DNA from: Cervus elaphus
Taxonomy: Eukaryota > Chordata > Mammalia > Artiodactyla > Cervidae
Reading direction: 5' to 3'
Assembly (NCBI RefSeq): GCF_910594005.1
Contig: NC_057831.1
Location: 43,420,001 to 43,484,000, forward strand
DNA length: 64,000 nt
Shown: piece after piece, positions 23,102 through 34,990 of the stretch
How positions within the stretch are numbered: position 1 is the stretch's first letter
Layout: every line of letters begins with the position of its first letter
The notes under the pieces: generated by a model
What the model saw: only the letters and a program-made list of their open reading frames with translations
The model's database searches: none
Told to the model about the DNA's origin: nothing
Translations under genes and position numbers: made by a program

Positions 23102-24200
23102 GTGAACAATGAAGAAAAAAAAATAGAGGAAAACAATAGAATGGGAGAGACTAGAGATCTCTCCAAGAAAATTGGAGATACCAAGGGAACCTTTCATGTG
23201 AAGATGGCTACAATAAAGGCCAGAAATGGCAAGGACCTAACAGAAGCAGAAGAGATTAAGAAGAGATGGCAAGAATACACAGAACTGTACCAAAAAAGTC
23301 TTAATGACCCAGATAACCATGATGGTGTAGTCACTCACCTACAGGCAGATATTCTGAAGTGTGAAGTCAAGTGGGCCTAGGAATGAAGCTAGAGGAGGTG
23401 ATGGAATTCCAGGTGAGCTGTTTCAAATCCTAAAAGATAATGCTGTTAAAATGCTGCACTCAATATGCAAGCAAATCTGGAAAACTGAACAGTGGCCACA
23501 GGACTGGAAAAGGTCAGTTTTTATTCCAATCCCAAAGAAAGGTAATGCCAAAGAATCTTCAAACTACTACACATTTGCACTCATTCCAAGCCAGACTTCA
23601 ACAGTACATGAACCATGGACTTTCAGATGTTCAAGCTGGATTTAAAAAAGACAGAGGAGCCAAAGATCAAATTGCCAACATCTGTTGGATCATCAAAAAA
23701 GCAAGACAGTTCCAGAAAAACATCTACTTCTGTTTTATTGACTATGCCAAAGCCTTTGACTGTGTGGATCTAAAAATCACAACAAACTGTGGAAAATTCT
23801 TCAAGAGTTGGAAATACCAGACCACCTGACCTGCCTCCTGAGAAATCTGTTTGCAGATGAAGAAGCAACTGGACATGAAACAACATGTCCAGTTAGAACT
23901 GGACATGGAACAACAGATTGGTTTCAAATCGGGAAAGGAGTACGTCAAGGCTATATATTGTCACCTTGCTTATTTAACTTATATGCAGAGTACATCATGA
24001 GAAATGCAGGACTGGATGAAGCATAAGCTTCCCGGAATCAAGATTGCCGGGAGAAATATTATAACCTCAGATATGCAGATGACAACACCTTTATGGCAGA
24101 AAGTGAAGAGGAACTAAAGAGCCTCTTGATGAAAGTGAAAGAGGAGAATGAAAAAGTTGGCTTAAAACTCAACATTTAGAGAACTAAGATCATGGCAACT
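23102..24200 (+). pseudogene. BovB reverse transcriptase remnant
   Basis: RT blocks survive in several frames. 'RMGETRDLSKKIGDTKG' and 'EEIKKRWQEYTELY' lie upstream (23102-23380). 'IWKTEQWPQDWKRSVFIPIPKKGN' follows (about 23470-23550). The first catalytic aspartate block 'CFIDYAKAFDCVD' is at about 23731-23769. 'RQGYILSPCLFNLYAEYIM' is at about 23943-24000, and the YADD box at 24072-24083. So the palm catalytic residues are still readable, but in different frames split by stops and small deletions. It would have copied BovB RNA at the nick. It is now inactive. Confidence 0.9.
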
Positions 24201-24876
24201 GGTTGAAAGGCAAAAATATATGACACCCATCACTTTATGGCAAATAGATGGGGAAACAGTGGAAACAGTGACAGATTTTATTTTGGGGGGTCTCCAAAAT
24301 CACTGCAGATGGTGACTGCAGCCATGAAATTAAAAGACACTTGCTCCTTGGAAGAAAAGTTATGACAAATCTAGACAGCATATTAAAAAGCAGGGACGTC
24401 ACTTTGCCAGCAAAGTCCATCTAGTCAAATCTACGGTTTTTCCAGTAGTCATGTATGGATGTGAGAGTTGGACTATAAAGAAAGCTGAGTGCTGAAGAAT
24501 TGATGCTTTTGAACTGTGGTGTTGGAGAAGACTCTTGAAAGTCCCTTGGACTACAAGGAGATCCAACCAATCCATCCTAAAGGAAATCAGTCCTGAATAT
24601 TTATTGGAAGGACTGATGTTGAAGCTGAAACTCCAATACTTTGCCCAACTGATGCAAAGAACTTACTCATCTGAAAAGACCCTGATGCTGGTAAAGATTG
24701 AAGGCAAGGAGGAGACGGGGATGACAGAGGATGAGATGGTTGGATGGCATCACTGACTCAATGGACGTGAGTTTGAGTAGGCTCTGGGAGTTTGTGATGG
24801 ACAGGGAGGCCTGGTGTGCTGCAGTCCATGTGGTTGCAAAGAGTTGGACACGACTGAGTGACAGAACTGAACTGTA

Positions 24877-26152
24877 CTGCCCTCATTTCACACACTAGCA
24901 AGATTATGCTCAAAATCCTTCAAGCTAGACTTCAATAGTACATGAACCTAGAACTTCTATTTGTATAAGTTGGATTTAGAAAAGGCAGAGGAGCCAGAGG
25001 TCAAATTGCCAAAATTCTTTGGATCAGAGAAAAAGCAAGAGAATTCCAAAAAAACATTTACTTCTACTTCATTGACTACACTAAACCTTTGACCGTGTGT
25101 ATCACAGCAAACTAAAAAATTCTTTTTTTTTTTTAATTCTTAAAGAGTTGGGAATGCTAGATCACCTTACCTGTCTCCTGAGAAACTTGTATGCAAGTCA
25201 AGTAACAATTAGAATCAGACATGGAACAATTTCAAAATTTGGAAAGGAGTACATCAAAGCTGTATATTGTCACTCTGCTTATTTAACTTATATGCACAGT
25301 ACATCATGTGAAATGCCTGGCTGGATGAGTCACAAGCTGGAATCAAGGTTTCCAAGAGAAATATCAACAACCTCTGATATGCAGATGATACCACTCTAAT
25401 GGCAGAAAGTAAAGAGTAACTAAAGAGCCCTCAATGAAGGTGAAAGAGGAGAGTGAAAAAGTTGGCTTAAAACTCAGCATTCAAGAAACAAAGATCATGG
25501 CATCCTGTACCATCCTTTCATGGCAAATAGATCAGGAAAATGTGGAAATGGAGATAGGTTTTATTTTATTTGTTTCCAAAATCACTGCAGATGAAGACTG
25601 CAGCCACGAAATTAAAAGACTTGCTCCTTGGAACAAAAGCTATGACAAATCTAAGCAGCATATTAATAAACAGAGGCATCACTTTGCCAACAAAGGTCTA
25701 TATGGCCAATGCTATGGTTTTTCCAGTAGTCATGTCTTGATGTGAGAGTTGGACCATAAAGAAGGCTGAGTGTCATAGAATTGATGCTTTCAAATTGTGG
25801 TGCTGGTGAAGACTCTTGAGAATCCCTTGGACAGCAAGGAAATCAAACCAGTCAATTTTAAATGACATCAAGCCTGAATTTTCATTGGATGGATAGATAC
25901 TGAAGCTGAAGCTCCAATACTTTGCCATCTAATGCTAATAACCAACTCATTAGAAAAGACTTTGATGCTAGGAAAGATTGACAAGAGGAGAAGAGGACAA
26001 CAGAGAATGAGATGGTTGGATGGCATCACTAACTCAATGGACATGAGTTTGAACAAACTCCAGGAGATGGTGAAGGACAGGGAAGCCTGGTGTGCTCTAG
26101 TCCATGGGGTCACAAGGATTCAGACATGACTTAACAACTGAGTGACAATAAT
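24877..26152 (+). mobile_element. Second BovB LINE, 5'-truncated, in tandem
   Basis: Starts abruptly inside the RT ('ctcatttcacacactagcaag'), one or two bases after the tail of the first BovB, in the same orientation. It carries its own YADD box (25378-25389), C-terminal domain and 3' end near 26152. It includes the segment deleted from the first copy near 23585, so it is not a simple copy of that element. It is more diverged than the first in several places and has no open frame over about 100 codons. Confidence 0.95.
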
Positions 26153-26379
26153 TTTCTAGAAATTTCCATGTAGGTCAGAATTTAGAACCATACATAGTTT
26201 CTTGGCCACTTAGTATTTTTCACATAAAACAAATTGTTTCATCTAAGAGGCTGATGCTAGTACTTTAAGCTCCAAATAAAGGATGTTTACTTCACCTAAG
26301 AGCACAAATTCTCCAATGAAGAGTTTTATAATTGATCTCAGACAAGACTTAGCAGAGCTCAGTTGAAAGGTTAGGAGAT
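26153..26379. other. Unassigned non-coding DNA
   Basis: Short unique-looking spacer after the BovB pair. Confidence 0.4.
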
Positions 26380-26530
26380 TAAGAGTCAAAATACTTGGAT
26401 TCACATTCTGGCTTCTTTAACTTCTAACTTGTCTCCTTGTGGGAGACACTTTAGCAAAGTCTCAGTTTATTTTTCTATAACCTGTGGTTATTCTGTAAAG
26501 TAAGTTAAGGTATGTAAATTGTCTATCAAA
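26380..26530 (+). repeat. MIR SINE fragment
   Basis: 'cttggattcacattctggcttc', 'cacttta..aagtctcagtttatttttctat' and 'taagttaaggtatgtaaa' follow the MIR order on the plus strand. Diverged. Confidence 0.6.
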
Positions 26531-26837
26531 TGTAGACGCTTTGCATAAACACAGGTTATTGGAGCTGGAATCACAGATACAAACATCTTCAAGGGATAAG
26601 TTGTCTCCTAACTGCATGTGGTGGGTCAGTTGGACTCTGGCATCTTCTACTTCCACAGGATTGCTGCTGTGTAGCAATCAGAGCCTGGTGTTGCCTGATA
26701 TTTCCTTTTTAATCCAAGAGAAAAACTATAAATCCTGCTATGTGTATAAAATCTCCATCTATAAAATATATTTCAAAATAATTTTGTGGGCCAAACAATT
26801 CATACTGGCTACTTGTTCTGTAACTCTTTTGTGTATG
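26531..26837. other. Unassigned non-coding DNA
   Basis: A 111-codon plus-strand frame (26541-26876) runs into the next SINE and has no domain. No element recognised. Confidence 0.4.
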
Positions 26838-27057
26838 TGTGCTAAGTCACCTCAGTCATGTCCTACTTCTTTGTGATCCTATGGACTGTAGTCTGTCAGT
26901 TTCCTCTGTCCATGAGTTTCTTCAGGCAAGAATATTGAAGTGGGTTGCTATGCCCTCCTCCAGGGAATCTTCCTGACCCAAGGATTGAACCCACGTATCT
27001 TAAGTCTCTCTGCACTGGCAGCCAGGTTCATTACCACTAGCGCCACCTGGAAACCCC
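26838..27057 (-). mobile_element. Bov-tA SINE
   Basis: Minus-strand copy from 'gtgctaagtcacctcagtcatg' to the head complement 'ccactagcgccacctggaaac'. Diverged, with no clear TSD. Confidence 0.9.
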
Positions 27058-28555
27058 CATAAACTGTTATGTTGTCTCTAATTTACTTGATTGCTAACTC
27101 AAATCTCCATGTTAGCATCTTTAGTTAAGAGTATTTATTGTACTGAGTATATCAAATGTAGTCCAATCTTGTAGTAACCAATTATTTGTAATTATTTCCA
27201 CGATGAGGGTTTTTCTCTTCAGGTGGCCAATTACTTCCTATCAAATTATCACTGAAAACCATTATTTTCATTTCCATTTGTAGACATCTCAAGACTTTAT
27301 TTTCCATTCGGTACAAGTAAATGAAAAGGAAATAATAACAGTCAATGCAATTATGACTGTGATCTTATCTGTCTGGATTGATTAGAAGCCCTTACTCTAA
27401 TCATACAAACTCTTTATTAATGTTAAGTTTATTAAAACCTAGGTTCAGATTTAAGTTTTTCTTTAAGGATTTCATTTATTTTATCTTTTTATTCTATAAG
27501 ATGGCAGGGAATGCAAGATAGGGAAACCAAAGGAAAGCCTAGTTACCAAAGGGACCTAGTCTTCCCTGCAATTTGGCTTCACCACACTGATCTCTGTTAA
27601 AACCCTTTCTCCATTTATCAAAACTCTGTCTCTGGTGAATTACAGTAAATTACAATGGAGTGTTGCTAATTCATACTAATGATGGGGATATCCAGTGCAG
27701 ATTATTAAATTCTAAGAATTAGTGAGTGAGCAGAAAAGGGTATAAAATGACAATAAATGGAGGTCACTGCATCACAAAAGTATCCTTTGTTCATTTGTTT
27801 TCTTCATTATAAGCTAGCACTTAATTAATTACGCTAATGTATCATTGATACTAGTACAAATTACGTCTCTAGAGTTTCGCAACATTAAATATTAGTTTAA
27901 AATTAGGTGTGAGTTTATTTGGCGGTTCCTTGAAATAAAGCATTGGCAGAAAGACAAGATGAGATTTAAATTGGTACTAAGTTCACAAAATTTCCATTTA
28001 ATATAATACTCTTTTTTTCAGCCTTGGCATCAGTCGTTGGTATTAAATATGCTTTTCAATTGGATCAGTTCTCTAGGAAAGGGCTACCCACTGTTGAACA
28101 CTGAACTACTAAAAGGAATGGCTGCTGAATATTTACAAAGAATGAGGGTGGTTGATGTTCCCCCAAGTATTCCCACGAATATCTCAGGGGAAAACCACTC
28201 CCTCCTCCACCGTGAATTTTTGAGAAAATGAAAGACAAAAGATTGGATGGACTGTCATAAGAATATAATTAACTTCTTTTTAATGTTAAGCTTTGGAGAG
28301 CTCCTTATGTTCTCGGTGATGAAAATGCAGATCAGGAGAGGCAGAGAATGAGGCCCCACAGAGAGGTCTCAGTTGCTGCTATTTTAACCTAGCTACTTGG
28401 GTGCTGAGTGACATCTCACACTCCTTCTCTAATTTTGTTATTTGTCATTTATTTATTGTTTTAATGAATAGGCTATAAGACAGTATATACTTGGATATGA
28501 ATTTATTTTCTGTTCACGCTTTGCCTACATCACCCAACAAAGTTCACTAGCACAT
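27058..28555. other. Repeat-poor AT-rich block, candidate regulatory DNA
   Basis: About 1.5 kb with no recognised transposable element, in a window where one usually occurs every kilobase. It is rich in TAAT-core (homeodomain-type) words, notably 27820-27840 (cacttaattaattacgctaa), with ATTAG/TAATGA words nearby. A 64-codon frame at 28037-28231 has no domain. This is consistent with a conserved enhancer but unproven. Confidence 0.3.
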
Positions 28556-28559
28556 TGAG

Positions 28560-28885
28560 CAAATCATATTCACTCAGTAAACATGCATTCAGGATGGAAT
28601 GCTTATATGATAACATGAGGAACCCCAGATTCTAAGGATACAAAGCTGTGAACGTTTCCTTTAGGGAGCTCACATTACTGAGAGGGAAAAAATAAAAGTA
28701 AGCAAATCAATGGAGTAGAATGTGTCGATGATGGAGAGTGAACTCAGATTGCCATGAAAGCTCAGTTATGAAGCTATAAAAGTAAAGCAAAGTTGACCCA
28801 AGATAGTAAAGTTATGCAAGGTCTCCAGATGGAAGTGGAATTAAAGAATGAGGAAAAGTAAGTCAGATAGAGAAGGCTGGAAAAA
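28560..28885 (-). repeat. L2 LINE fragment
   Basis: Antisense L2 3' phrasing: 'gattctaaggatacaaagctg', 'tttagggagctcacattactg', 'agtaagcaaatcaatgg', then purine-rich 'gatagagaaggctgg'. Confidence 0.6.
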
Positions 28886-28924
28886 TGCTTAGGGAGCTTG
28901 ACTCAGTTCATCATGAAGTGTCTG

Positions 28925-28972
28925 TGTGTGCTCTTTTGCTCAGCAGTATCCAACTCTGCAACCCCAGGACAA
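28925..28972 (-). repeat. Bov-A SINE tail scrap
   Basis: 'ttttgctcagcagtatccaac' followed by 'tctgcaaccccaggac' looks like the 3' end of a Bov-A body lying just before a full SINE. It may be an older insertion or a duplicated tail. Confidence 0.45.
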
Positions 28973-28983
28973 GGATTCAGCAT

Positions 28984-29190
28984 GTGTGCATGCTCAGTCG
29001 CTCCAGTTGTGTCCAACTGTTTGCAACCCCATTGGCTATAGCCCACCAGGCTCCTCTGTCCATGGAGTTTTCCAGGTAAGAATACTGGAGTGGATTGCCA
29101 TTTCCTTCTCCAGGGAATCTTCCCCACCCAGAAATTGAACTCACATCTGCATTGCAGGCAGATTTTTATCATCTGAGCTACCAGGGAAGC
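28984..29190 (-). mobile_element. Bov-tA SINE
   Basis: Minus-strand copy from 'gcatgctcagtcgctccagttg' to 'gctaccagggaagc'. A run of A's at 29212-29227 follows it after a short spacer. Confidence 0.9.
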
Positions 29191-29211
29191 AGTGAAACCA
29201 GTGCTGCAGGA

Positions 29212-29227
29212 AAAAAAAAAAAAAAAA
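29212..29227. repeat. Poly-A tract
   Basis: Sixteen A's. The side is wrong to be the tail of the adjacent minus-strand SINE, so its origin is unclear. Confidence 0.8.
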
Positions 29228-30064
29228 TAGAGAGAAGCAAAGGTACCAAATCTCAATTTAAGTCTACTCTATCTTGGGATCACAGAGTTATATAGAACTG
29301 TGGCTTTTAAAAGATCATTTGTGCCAGTTAAACAGGTTTTTTCCTGTAACTTGGATTTTCCTATTCTTGAAAATACCTTAACTACCCAAAACCTACTTGA
29401 GGCAATGACAGTACTGATAAAGGTAGAGAATTAAGTGACCTTTTCCAGTCTGTTAGTTTTTATGATCCCTCTCATCCTTAGTTTGTTAAGAAAACATCAG
29501 GCCTGCACACAGCAGGCTAATGACTGAAGAAAAACGACAAAAACATCACAGGAGTCAAATGACTCCTCCACGGTCTCCTGACAGCTCTTCTGCTTTCCTC
29601 TGCTGCCTGCCTGTCTCTAGCTGCCAAGAATTTGCTGTTTGCTTCTCACTTCTCTCATCCAATCCACACTGAGAAGATAACATGCCCAGCAAGCTCTAGC
29701 ACAGAAAGTGAACATCGGTGAACATTTCTCTATGAATAAAAATAAGCTGTCTATGCAGAGTGGTCTCTGCTCTCCAGGGCTGAAACTGGGGTGGGTTGGG
29801 AATTCTTCAGCCTTCTGGTCCTGGGATTCAGCTAATGGCTTTGGGGTTTTGCACAAGCCACATGCTATTGGCTTTAATGTTGCCACTGTGGATGAGAACT
29901 TGTCATGATGGATAATATTACACAGTTACTCCAAAGCTGCTTTCTGGCTAAGTGACATCATTTGACATGTCTCTAATATTGACAGTAGTGGCGACTTCTG
30001 AGTATGCTATTTATTTCAGGTAGAAAGAGAGCAGAGAGTTTTAAATAAAATAAACATGTATAAG
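29228..30064. other. Unassigned non-coding DNA
   Basis: No repeat recognised. A minus-strand frame of 89 codons (29617-29886) and an overlapping plus-strand one have no domain. Confidence 0.4.
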
Positions 30065-30210
30065 GAAATGTGGTTTAGTGGAGTAAAAATGTCAGGGGGG
30101 CCTGAAAATACCTACTCTGTTCTTTTCTATCCATGGACCATTGGGCAAGTTTAAAGACTCAGTATCTGCCCGTAGAATGGAAATGCTGATAATGTCCACC
30201 TTGAATGTGA
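30065..30210 (+). repeat. MIR SINE fragment
   Basis: 'gtttagtggagtaaaaatg', 'ccattgggcaagttt', 'gactcagtatctgcc' and 'agaatggaaatgctgataatg' follow the MIR order. Confidence 0.6.
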
Positions 30211-30779
30211 ATCAAAATCACATTATCCAATGTGCCTAAGTGTCTTGTGTGACGTCCCGCTCACTGTAGAAATAATCGTATATCTATTAATTGGGATTCC
30301 TGCCATGCCCATAACCTTTTCTAAGTAAACAGCTATAATTGAACACTTAACTGAGAATCCTCAGGCAACATTGGTTCAGCCATAAGACTTAGCTACCTTG
30401 GCCACAGATGATTATACCATCTGACAGACTCTTGCTTGAGTCCTGAAAAAAATCAGAGAGTTGGTAGTCAGGATTGAAATTGAAAGAATTTACAGAGAGA
30501 GGCTATGATGTTAGGGTAATGGCATAAATAATTGCTGAGGTTATAAGAAAGGAGAGCGTAAGGAAACTGGCAACGTTCAGAAAGATCCAAAGATAGGAAG
30601 AATCCAAGAGTTCGTGGTGAGGGAAACAGACAGACCTAGAGAGAAGTAGACTTGTTTAGAGGAGCTGAGTTGCAGGAATGGTAAAGTGTAAGTTTGAGAC
30701 CAGTGAACCTATCTGCAAAGTGTCTGGCAACTTCCAGTAGATCACCTGGAGTCGGCAGGGTCACAGAGGAGACTGTATG
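30211..30779. other. Unassigned non-coding DNA
   Basis: No element recognised. It contains purine-rich stretches. Confidence 0.4.
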
Positions 30780-31015
30780 GTAGAATTATTAATGATGGAG
30801 TGCTGGAACCAGAATTTCTAGGATCAAGCCCTATCTCTATCACTTACCAGCTATGGAGTATGAAGAAGTGATTCTCTTCTTCTACAAAATGGACAAAGAT
30901 CAGGACTCACCATTAGAGCCATTATGCAAGATAAATAAGTTAATACCAGTGAAGGTTTAGAACATCACTGGCACATAGTTAGTTTTCAATAAGCAAACAT
31001 TAGCCATTCTTAGCA
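30780..31015 (+). repeat. MIR SINE
   Basis: Nearly full MIR order on the plus strand: 'atcaagccctatctctatcac', 'ttaccagctatg', 'ctacaaaatggacaaag', 'catcactggcacatagttag', ending 'caataagcaaacatt'. Confidence 0.7.
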
Positions 31016-31309
31016 TTATCAACTATGCCTCAGCTACCTTAAAACTGACATATTTAGCAGCCCCTCAGTATCAGTATAACTCCTAGTTCCCTTATGTCCA
31101 AATGTATCTTATAATTAATATCACTGTCACTCAAAAGAGCCTACTTAAACATCTATAGTCATTTTCATTTGAAGAACAAGATAAAAAATAAGAGGGGCAA
31201 AAAGGAGATAAAATGTTAAATACAACAACAATCATTATCACTTTCAGTGTCCTAAGAATTTTTACGTGATTCATTCATTCACTTATTTATATTTGTTCAT
31301 TTATTTATT

Positions 31310-31480
31310 CATTTTTCAAAGATGTATTAAATTCCAACTATGCCACAAATTCAGTAAAACAAAGCAAAACAAAACAAATTCAGCCCCTGTATTTGTGGAG
31401 CTTTATGATCTAATGGCATTAAGCAAATATTGAAGAAGGATCATTTTTAAGCTGACATGTGAAGATGAAACATCTGTTTA
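31310..31480 (-). repeat. L2 3'-end fragment
   Basis: Antisense L2-like: 'tattcatttttcaaagatg', 'attaaattccaactatgcc', 'cagcccctgtatttgtggag'. Includes an (AAAAC)n-like tract at about 31357-31378. Confidence 0.5.
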
Positions 31481-32019
31481 TTCCCTCACCTCATTTAGAT
31501 AGTGACTCAGAGTCATCTTTTTGGTAAGTTCTCATCTAACCAACATTATTAGGAAAAGCTAGGTAATTGATAGCAGGTTAATAAATTAATACTGAAGGCA
31601 TCATACAGCAAATATTTATTTATTCCTCATATTATGTGTCCAAATTGGGTTGGTCAGGCACCTTGCATCTTGCACAGATACTGAGGTTGATGAAGACTCT
31701 CTCACCTTTTATTGGCATCATCTGGACCACGCAGGCTCCATGGTCTCAGTGGCCAAGGAAGGATAGCCGTAAAGAATGTGAAACTTCTCTTTAATTCCTC
31801 ACTGAAGTGACTACTATCGCTCTTACCACTAACCCATCACTCAAAACTAGGGACATGATTCCATCTAACTGTGACAGACCCGAAATACTCCTCAGGTACC
31901 AGGGAGCACAGAGAACTAGTGATCTGTACCGTGGCTCCAACCTTGACCCTCCTATCTTCTTCGATGTGTTTTTTCTTTTTTTTTTCTTTAGTCTTTTCTA
32001 CCACCTGACATGCTAAGAC
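31481..32019. other. Unassigned non-coding DNA
   Basis: No element recognised apart from a T-rich tract at 31969-31988. Confidence 0.4.
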
Positions 32020-32165
32020 TATCTCTTCTGAGTAGATTATAAGCTTTAAGAATGAAAGCATTCTCATTTATTTTGTATGCTGGCACCTCCCTAGCACCTA
32101 CAACAATCCTTGGCACAGAGAAGGCACCTGATACATATCTGTTACAGAAATGAATAAATGAATGT
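32020..32165 (+). repeat. L2 3' end
   Basis: 'attataagctttaagaatg', 'cctccctagcacctac', 'ccttggcacagagaaggcac' and terminal 'aatgaataaatgaatg' are the classic L2 3'-end order. Confidence 0.7.
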
Positions 32166-32289
32166 GATTAGTGAGAATAGATGGTAAGTAAAAAAGGTGA
32201 AAAATATTAAAAACAACCCTGAGACAAGCAGGAACTTGTCTTGTTCAAGCAAGCGATAAAAACCAACCTGGCTAGAGCAGAATGGGTAA

Positions 32290-32510
32290 GAAAATTGGCC
32301 CAATGTTTATATGCATTTCTCTAACGCTTGAAAGGCCCTTGATAAGAATTCTTTTATTTCTAGGAAACAAAAACTGAAGCCCGGGCAAGAAAGATCACAC
32401 AGCTGGTCACACAGCTGCCAAATTGAAGAAGTAAGATTCAATCTGAGTTTATACATTTTCCACTCTACCAAAGAAAGGATACTTCTCTGCCCACTCAAAC
32501 CAACCTATAC
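32290..32510 (-). repeat. MIR SINE fragment
   Basis: Antisense MIR order: 'ggaaacaaaaactgaagcc', 'aagatcacacagctgg', 'gtaagattcaatctgag'. A repeated 'gtcacacagctg' word is present. Confidence 0.65.
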
Positions 32511-32698
32511 ATGCAGGCATCTAGATCCATAAAATCATAAAATCACTGCTATGTGGCCAACTAAGAAAAATATGGACAAACTCAGTTAGATACGTGTCAA
32601 TTCAGGCACCTCCCTATAGTAATACTGGATAGGTGTGACATGGTCAAAACATGTTCTAGGTCCTATTAACTCATACATATTTATCTAAATATACACAG

Positions 32699-32936
32699 CA
32701 CTAGAGATGAAGAACCTGCCAATGCAGGAAACATAAGAGACACAGGTGTGATACGTGGGTCAAGGAAGATGCCCTGGAGGAGGGCATGGCAACCCATTCC
32801 AGCATTTTGCCTGCAGAATCCCGTGGATGGGGGAGCCTGGTGAGCTACAGTCCATATGGCTGCAAAGAGTTGAACACGATTGAGGTGACTTAGGTGACTT
32901 GGCATACACACACACACACACATACACACACACTAA
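32699..32936 (+). mobile_element. Bov-tA SINE with (CA)n tail
   Basis: Plus-strand SINE lacking the first ~20 head bases ('gaagaacctgccaatgcagg' onward). The body runs to 'tgaacacgattgagg', followed by a (CA)n tract at about 32906-32932. Confidence 0.9.
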
Positions 32937-34990
32937 CTATAGCTAAAAGCTTAAAATTGAAACCAGAAGCCTGAAACCAAATTAGTTGCTTGAATCCAGT
33001 AAGATAAACCAGTTTTAAAAAGTTGGAAGAAATAAAATCACCCACAATTAGCATGAGTACTAACAGTAGACACATAAAGCTGTTATACAAACCACTTAGG
33101 AGGAAATTTCATATTGAGACTAGGAATCACTCACAAAGAAACACTGATATCCTTTTTTAAACTTTCCAGAAGTCATAAGTCAGAGGCAAACCCAAAATTG
33201 GCAACTATAGTTGAAATGGTCTTTGACATTTTGATCTCTCTCATATCTAAGTCAAAATGTTGCCTTTTCCTACCTGATCTTGGGTATAACTCTTTTTTGC
33301 CACTCAACTATTGTCTAAAGATTTATATTAGCACATTTCCTTCATGTCTCCTTTCATTCTATTGACTTTGTGTAACCAAGGATTGGATGATTAGCTAAAG
33401 GCAACCAACCTTGCCTGATTGCCATCCAGAATGGGAGAAGCAAGACAGAGTCAATGATGTTTGAGCATCAGTGCTGATAACCACCATCGACTTAATATCT
33501 TGTATTGGGTGCATTCATTGAAAAAGAAAGTAAGAGATCCGTAACTGATTTGTTTGATATAAGGAAGAGCTTAAAGGCATAATATCAGCTATCCCTAAAG
33601 AAGAGAAGGGGTTTTCATTCCCTGAGAGTAGCCCTTGAATGTGGTATGAATTGGACCTTTCCTATTCCTACCTCTAAGGTAATGTCCATGATTTATTGAC
33701 CACATGGATATGATGCACTGAGCCAGAGGAGATACAAGCTGATCTTGGTCCTTTTAGCTAGAGAGAAACACGCCAGGACTAAATCTTTTCTGCTCCTGCT
33801 ACTCACAGGAAGTCCTTGGCCTGATTGCTTCCTGGTTTGTCTCACCCTGTAGATGCTAAGGATTGTAAGGGCTAGAAAAACATACACACACACAGAACCA
33901 CCCTTGTGGATTGGCAATATCGGGCACAGGCTGGTCCTAGGCAGAAGAGAACACTGGTCAACAAAATCCTGATGTTCCTGAGCATTTAGAAATTACAGAG
34001 GATAGATGCTATGTTAATATGCACTAAAAATAAAAACTACTCAGTTGCAGGACCTCCACCTCCTTCTATGAGGACATCCTCTCTTAGACAGTTATTCATA
34101 CAAGCCAATGCCCTTGGTAGATCACACAAAAGATTCCAAGTTTCTTTCACTATTTAAAACCTAGGCAGGGTCTCTAGAAATGTAAGAGGGAAAGAGGTGC
34201 TAATATAAAAAAAAATATCTGAAGCTCAGAGATGTATAAAACATTTATAAATGATAGCCAACTCCCCTATGCATAAAAAAGGATTGAAAGAATCCCTTAT
34301 TCTTTTTACCCATAAATCACTAAGGACATCACATATAAGGTTATTGACTTCATCTAGCAGCAAAATCAAATGATTAAATGAAGAACATTGTACTTGCCTA
34401 GTGGCTACCTGCGGTGGGAGGAGTGATCAGTTGCTGAGTAATTCTCAGAACTTAAGGATCTCAGGGTTTGCTTTTTTTCTAATTGTGAATCATAACCTAT
34501 TCTCAGGCTTATTGAGCAAAATGAAAGGGAAGTGTATTGAGAAAGAAGTTGAAACAAGATGAACATTCTGGGTAAGTCCAGGGCTATGACGTGGCTGTAC
34601 ATACAAGTACAAGCCTGAGAAAGCAGACCTATCTATGGAGAATGTGAAGGCTTCCCAACACTGGAAGGTCTAGGCAGGGGTACCAGCCATTTACAAGCAT
34701 TTTCTACCATTGGGCTCTCTGACACCGTGAGAATTTGAAGTTCCCCTCCTGAAAGGAAGAAGGCCTTGGCTCATAAAACTTGGACACAGCCTCTCTTCAC
34801 TGAAGAAAATCTTGGGGCGGGGGTGCTGGCCTCACCAGTTTTGGGTACAAATATCCTAGAGTGAGCAGCCAGGGTCACATTAAACACTTCAGCTCCTCTG
34901 GCCACACCATGTCCCTGGGCTAATGTCTGCCAGTGAGTTGAAGGAAAAAAGTTACCAAGCAAAGACAACCCTGCATGGCTGAGGCAGCCT
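32937..34990. other. Unassigned, repeat-poor DNA
   Basis: About 2 kb in which I recognise no element. Short frames (33114-33365 plus, 33693-33917 minus, 34771-34968 minus) have no domain. The part at 33370-33520 has the even texture of conserved non-coding DNA, but this cannot be judged from one species. Confidence 0.35.

Larger units (their letters stand above)
21470..24876 (+). mobile_element. BovB LINE, nearly full length, defective
   Basis: RTE-clade retrotransposon on the plus strand, about 3.4 kb, close to the family's usual full length. Order: 5' region with 'agcaagaccaagtttccccc' and 'gatcacatggatcacagcc' (21500-21780); endonuclease domain (about 22070-22560); linker; reverse transcriptase (about 23100-24200); C-terminal domain (24230-24740); and the 3' end with its short ACTGA-type tail near 24860-24876. 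The endonuclease would nick target DNA and the RT would copy the RNA at the nick. Many stops and frameshifts and a deletion near 23585 in the RT make this copy inactive. BovB is known to have entered ruminants by horizontal transfer, with relatives in squamates. Its 3' end is shared with Bov-A SINEs. Confidence 0.97.

Noticed and set aside
24072..24083. YADD box as a sign of an active reverse transcriptase
   Set aside because: The surrounding frame is broken by stops and shifts. The copy cannot make a functional protein.
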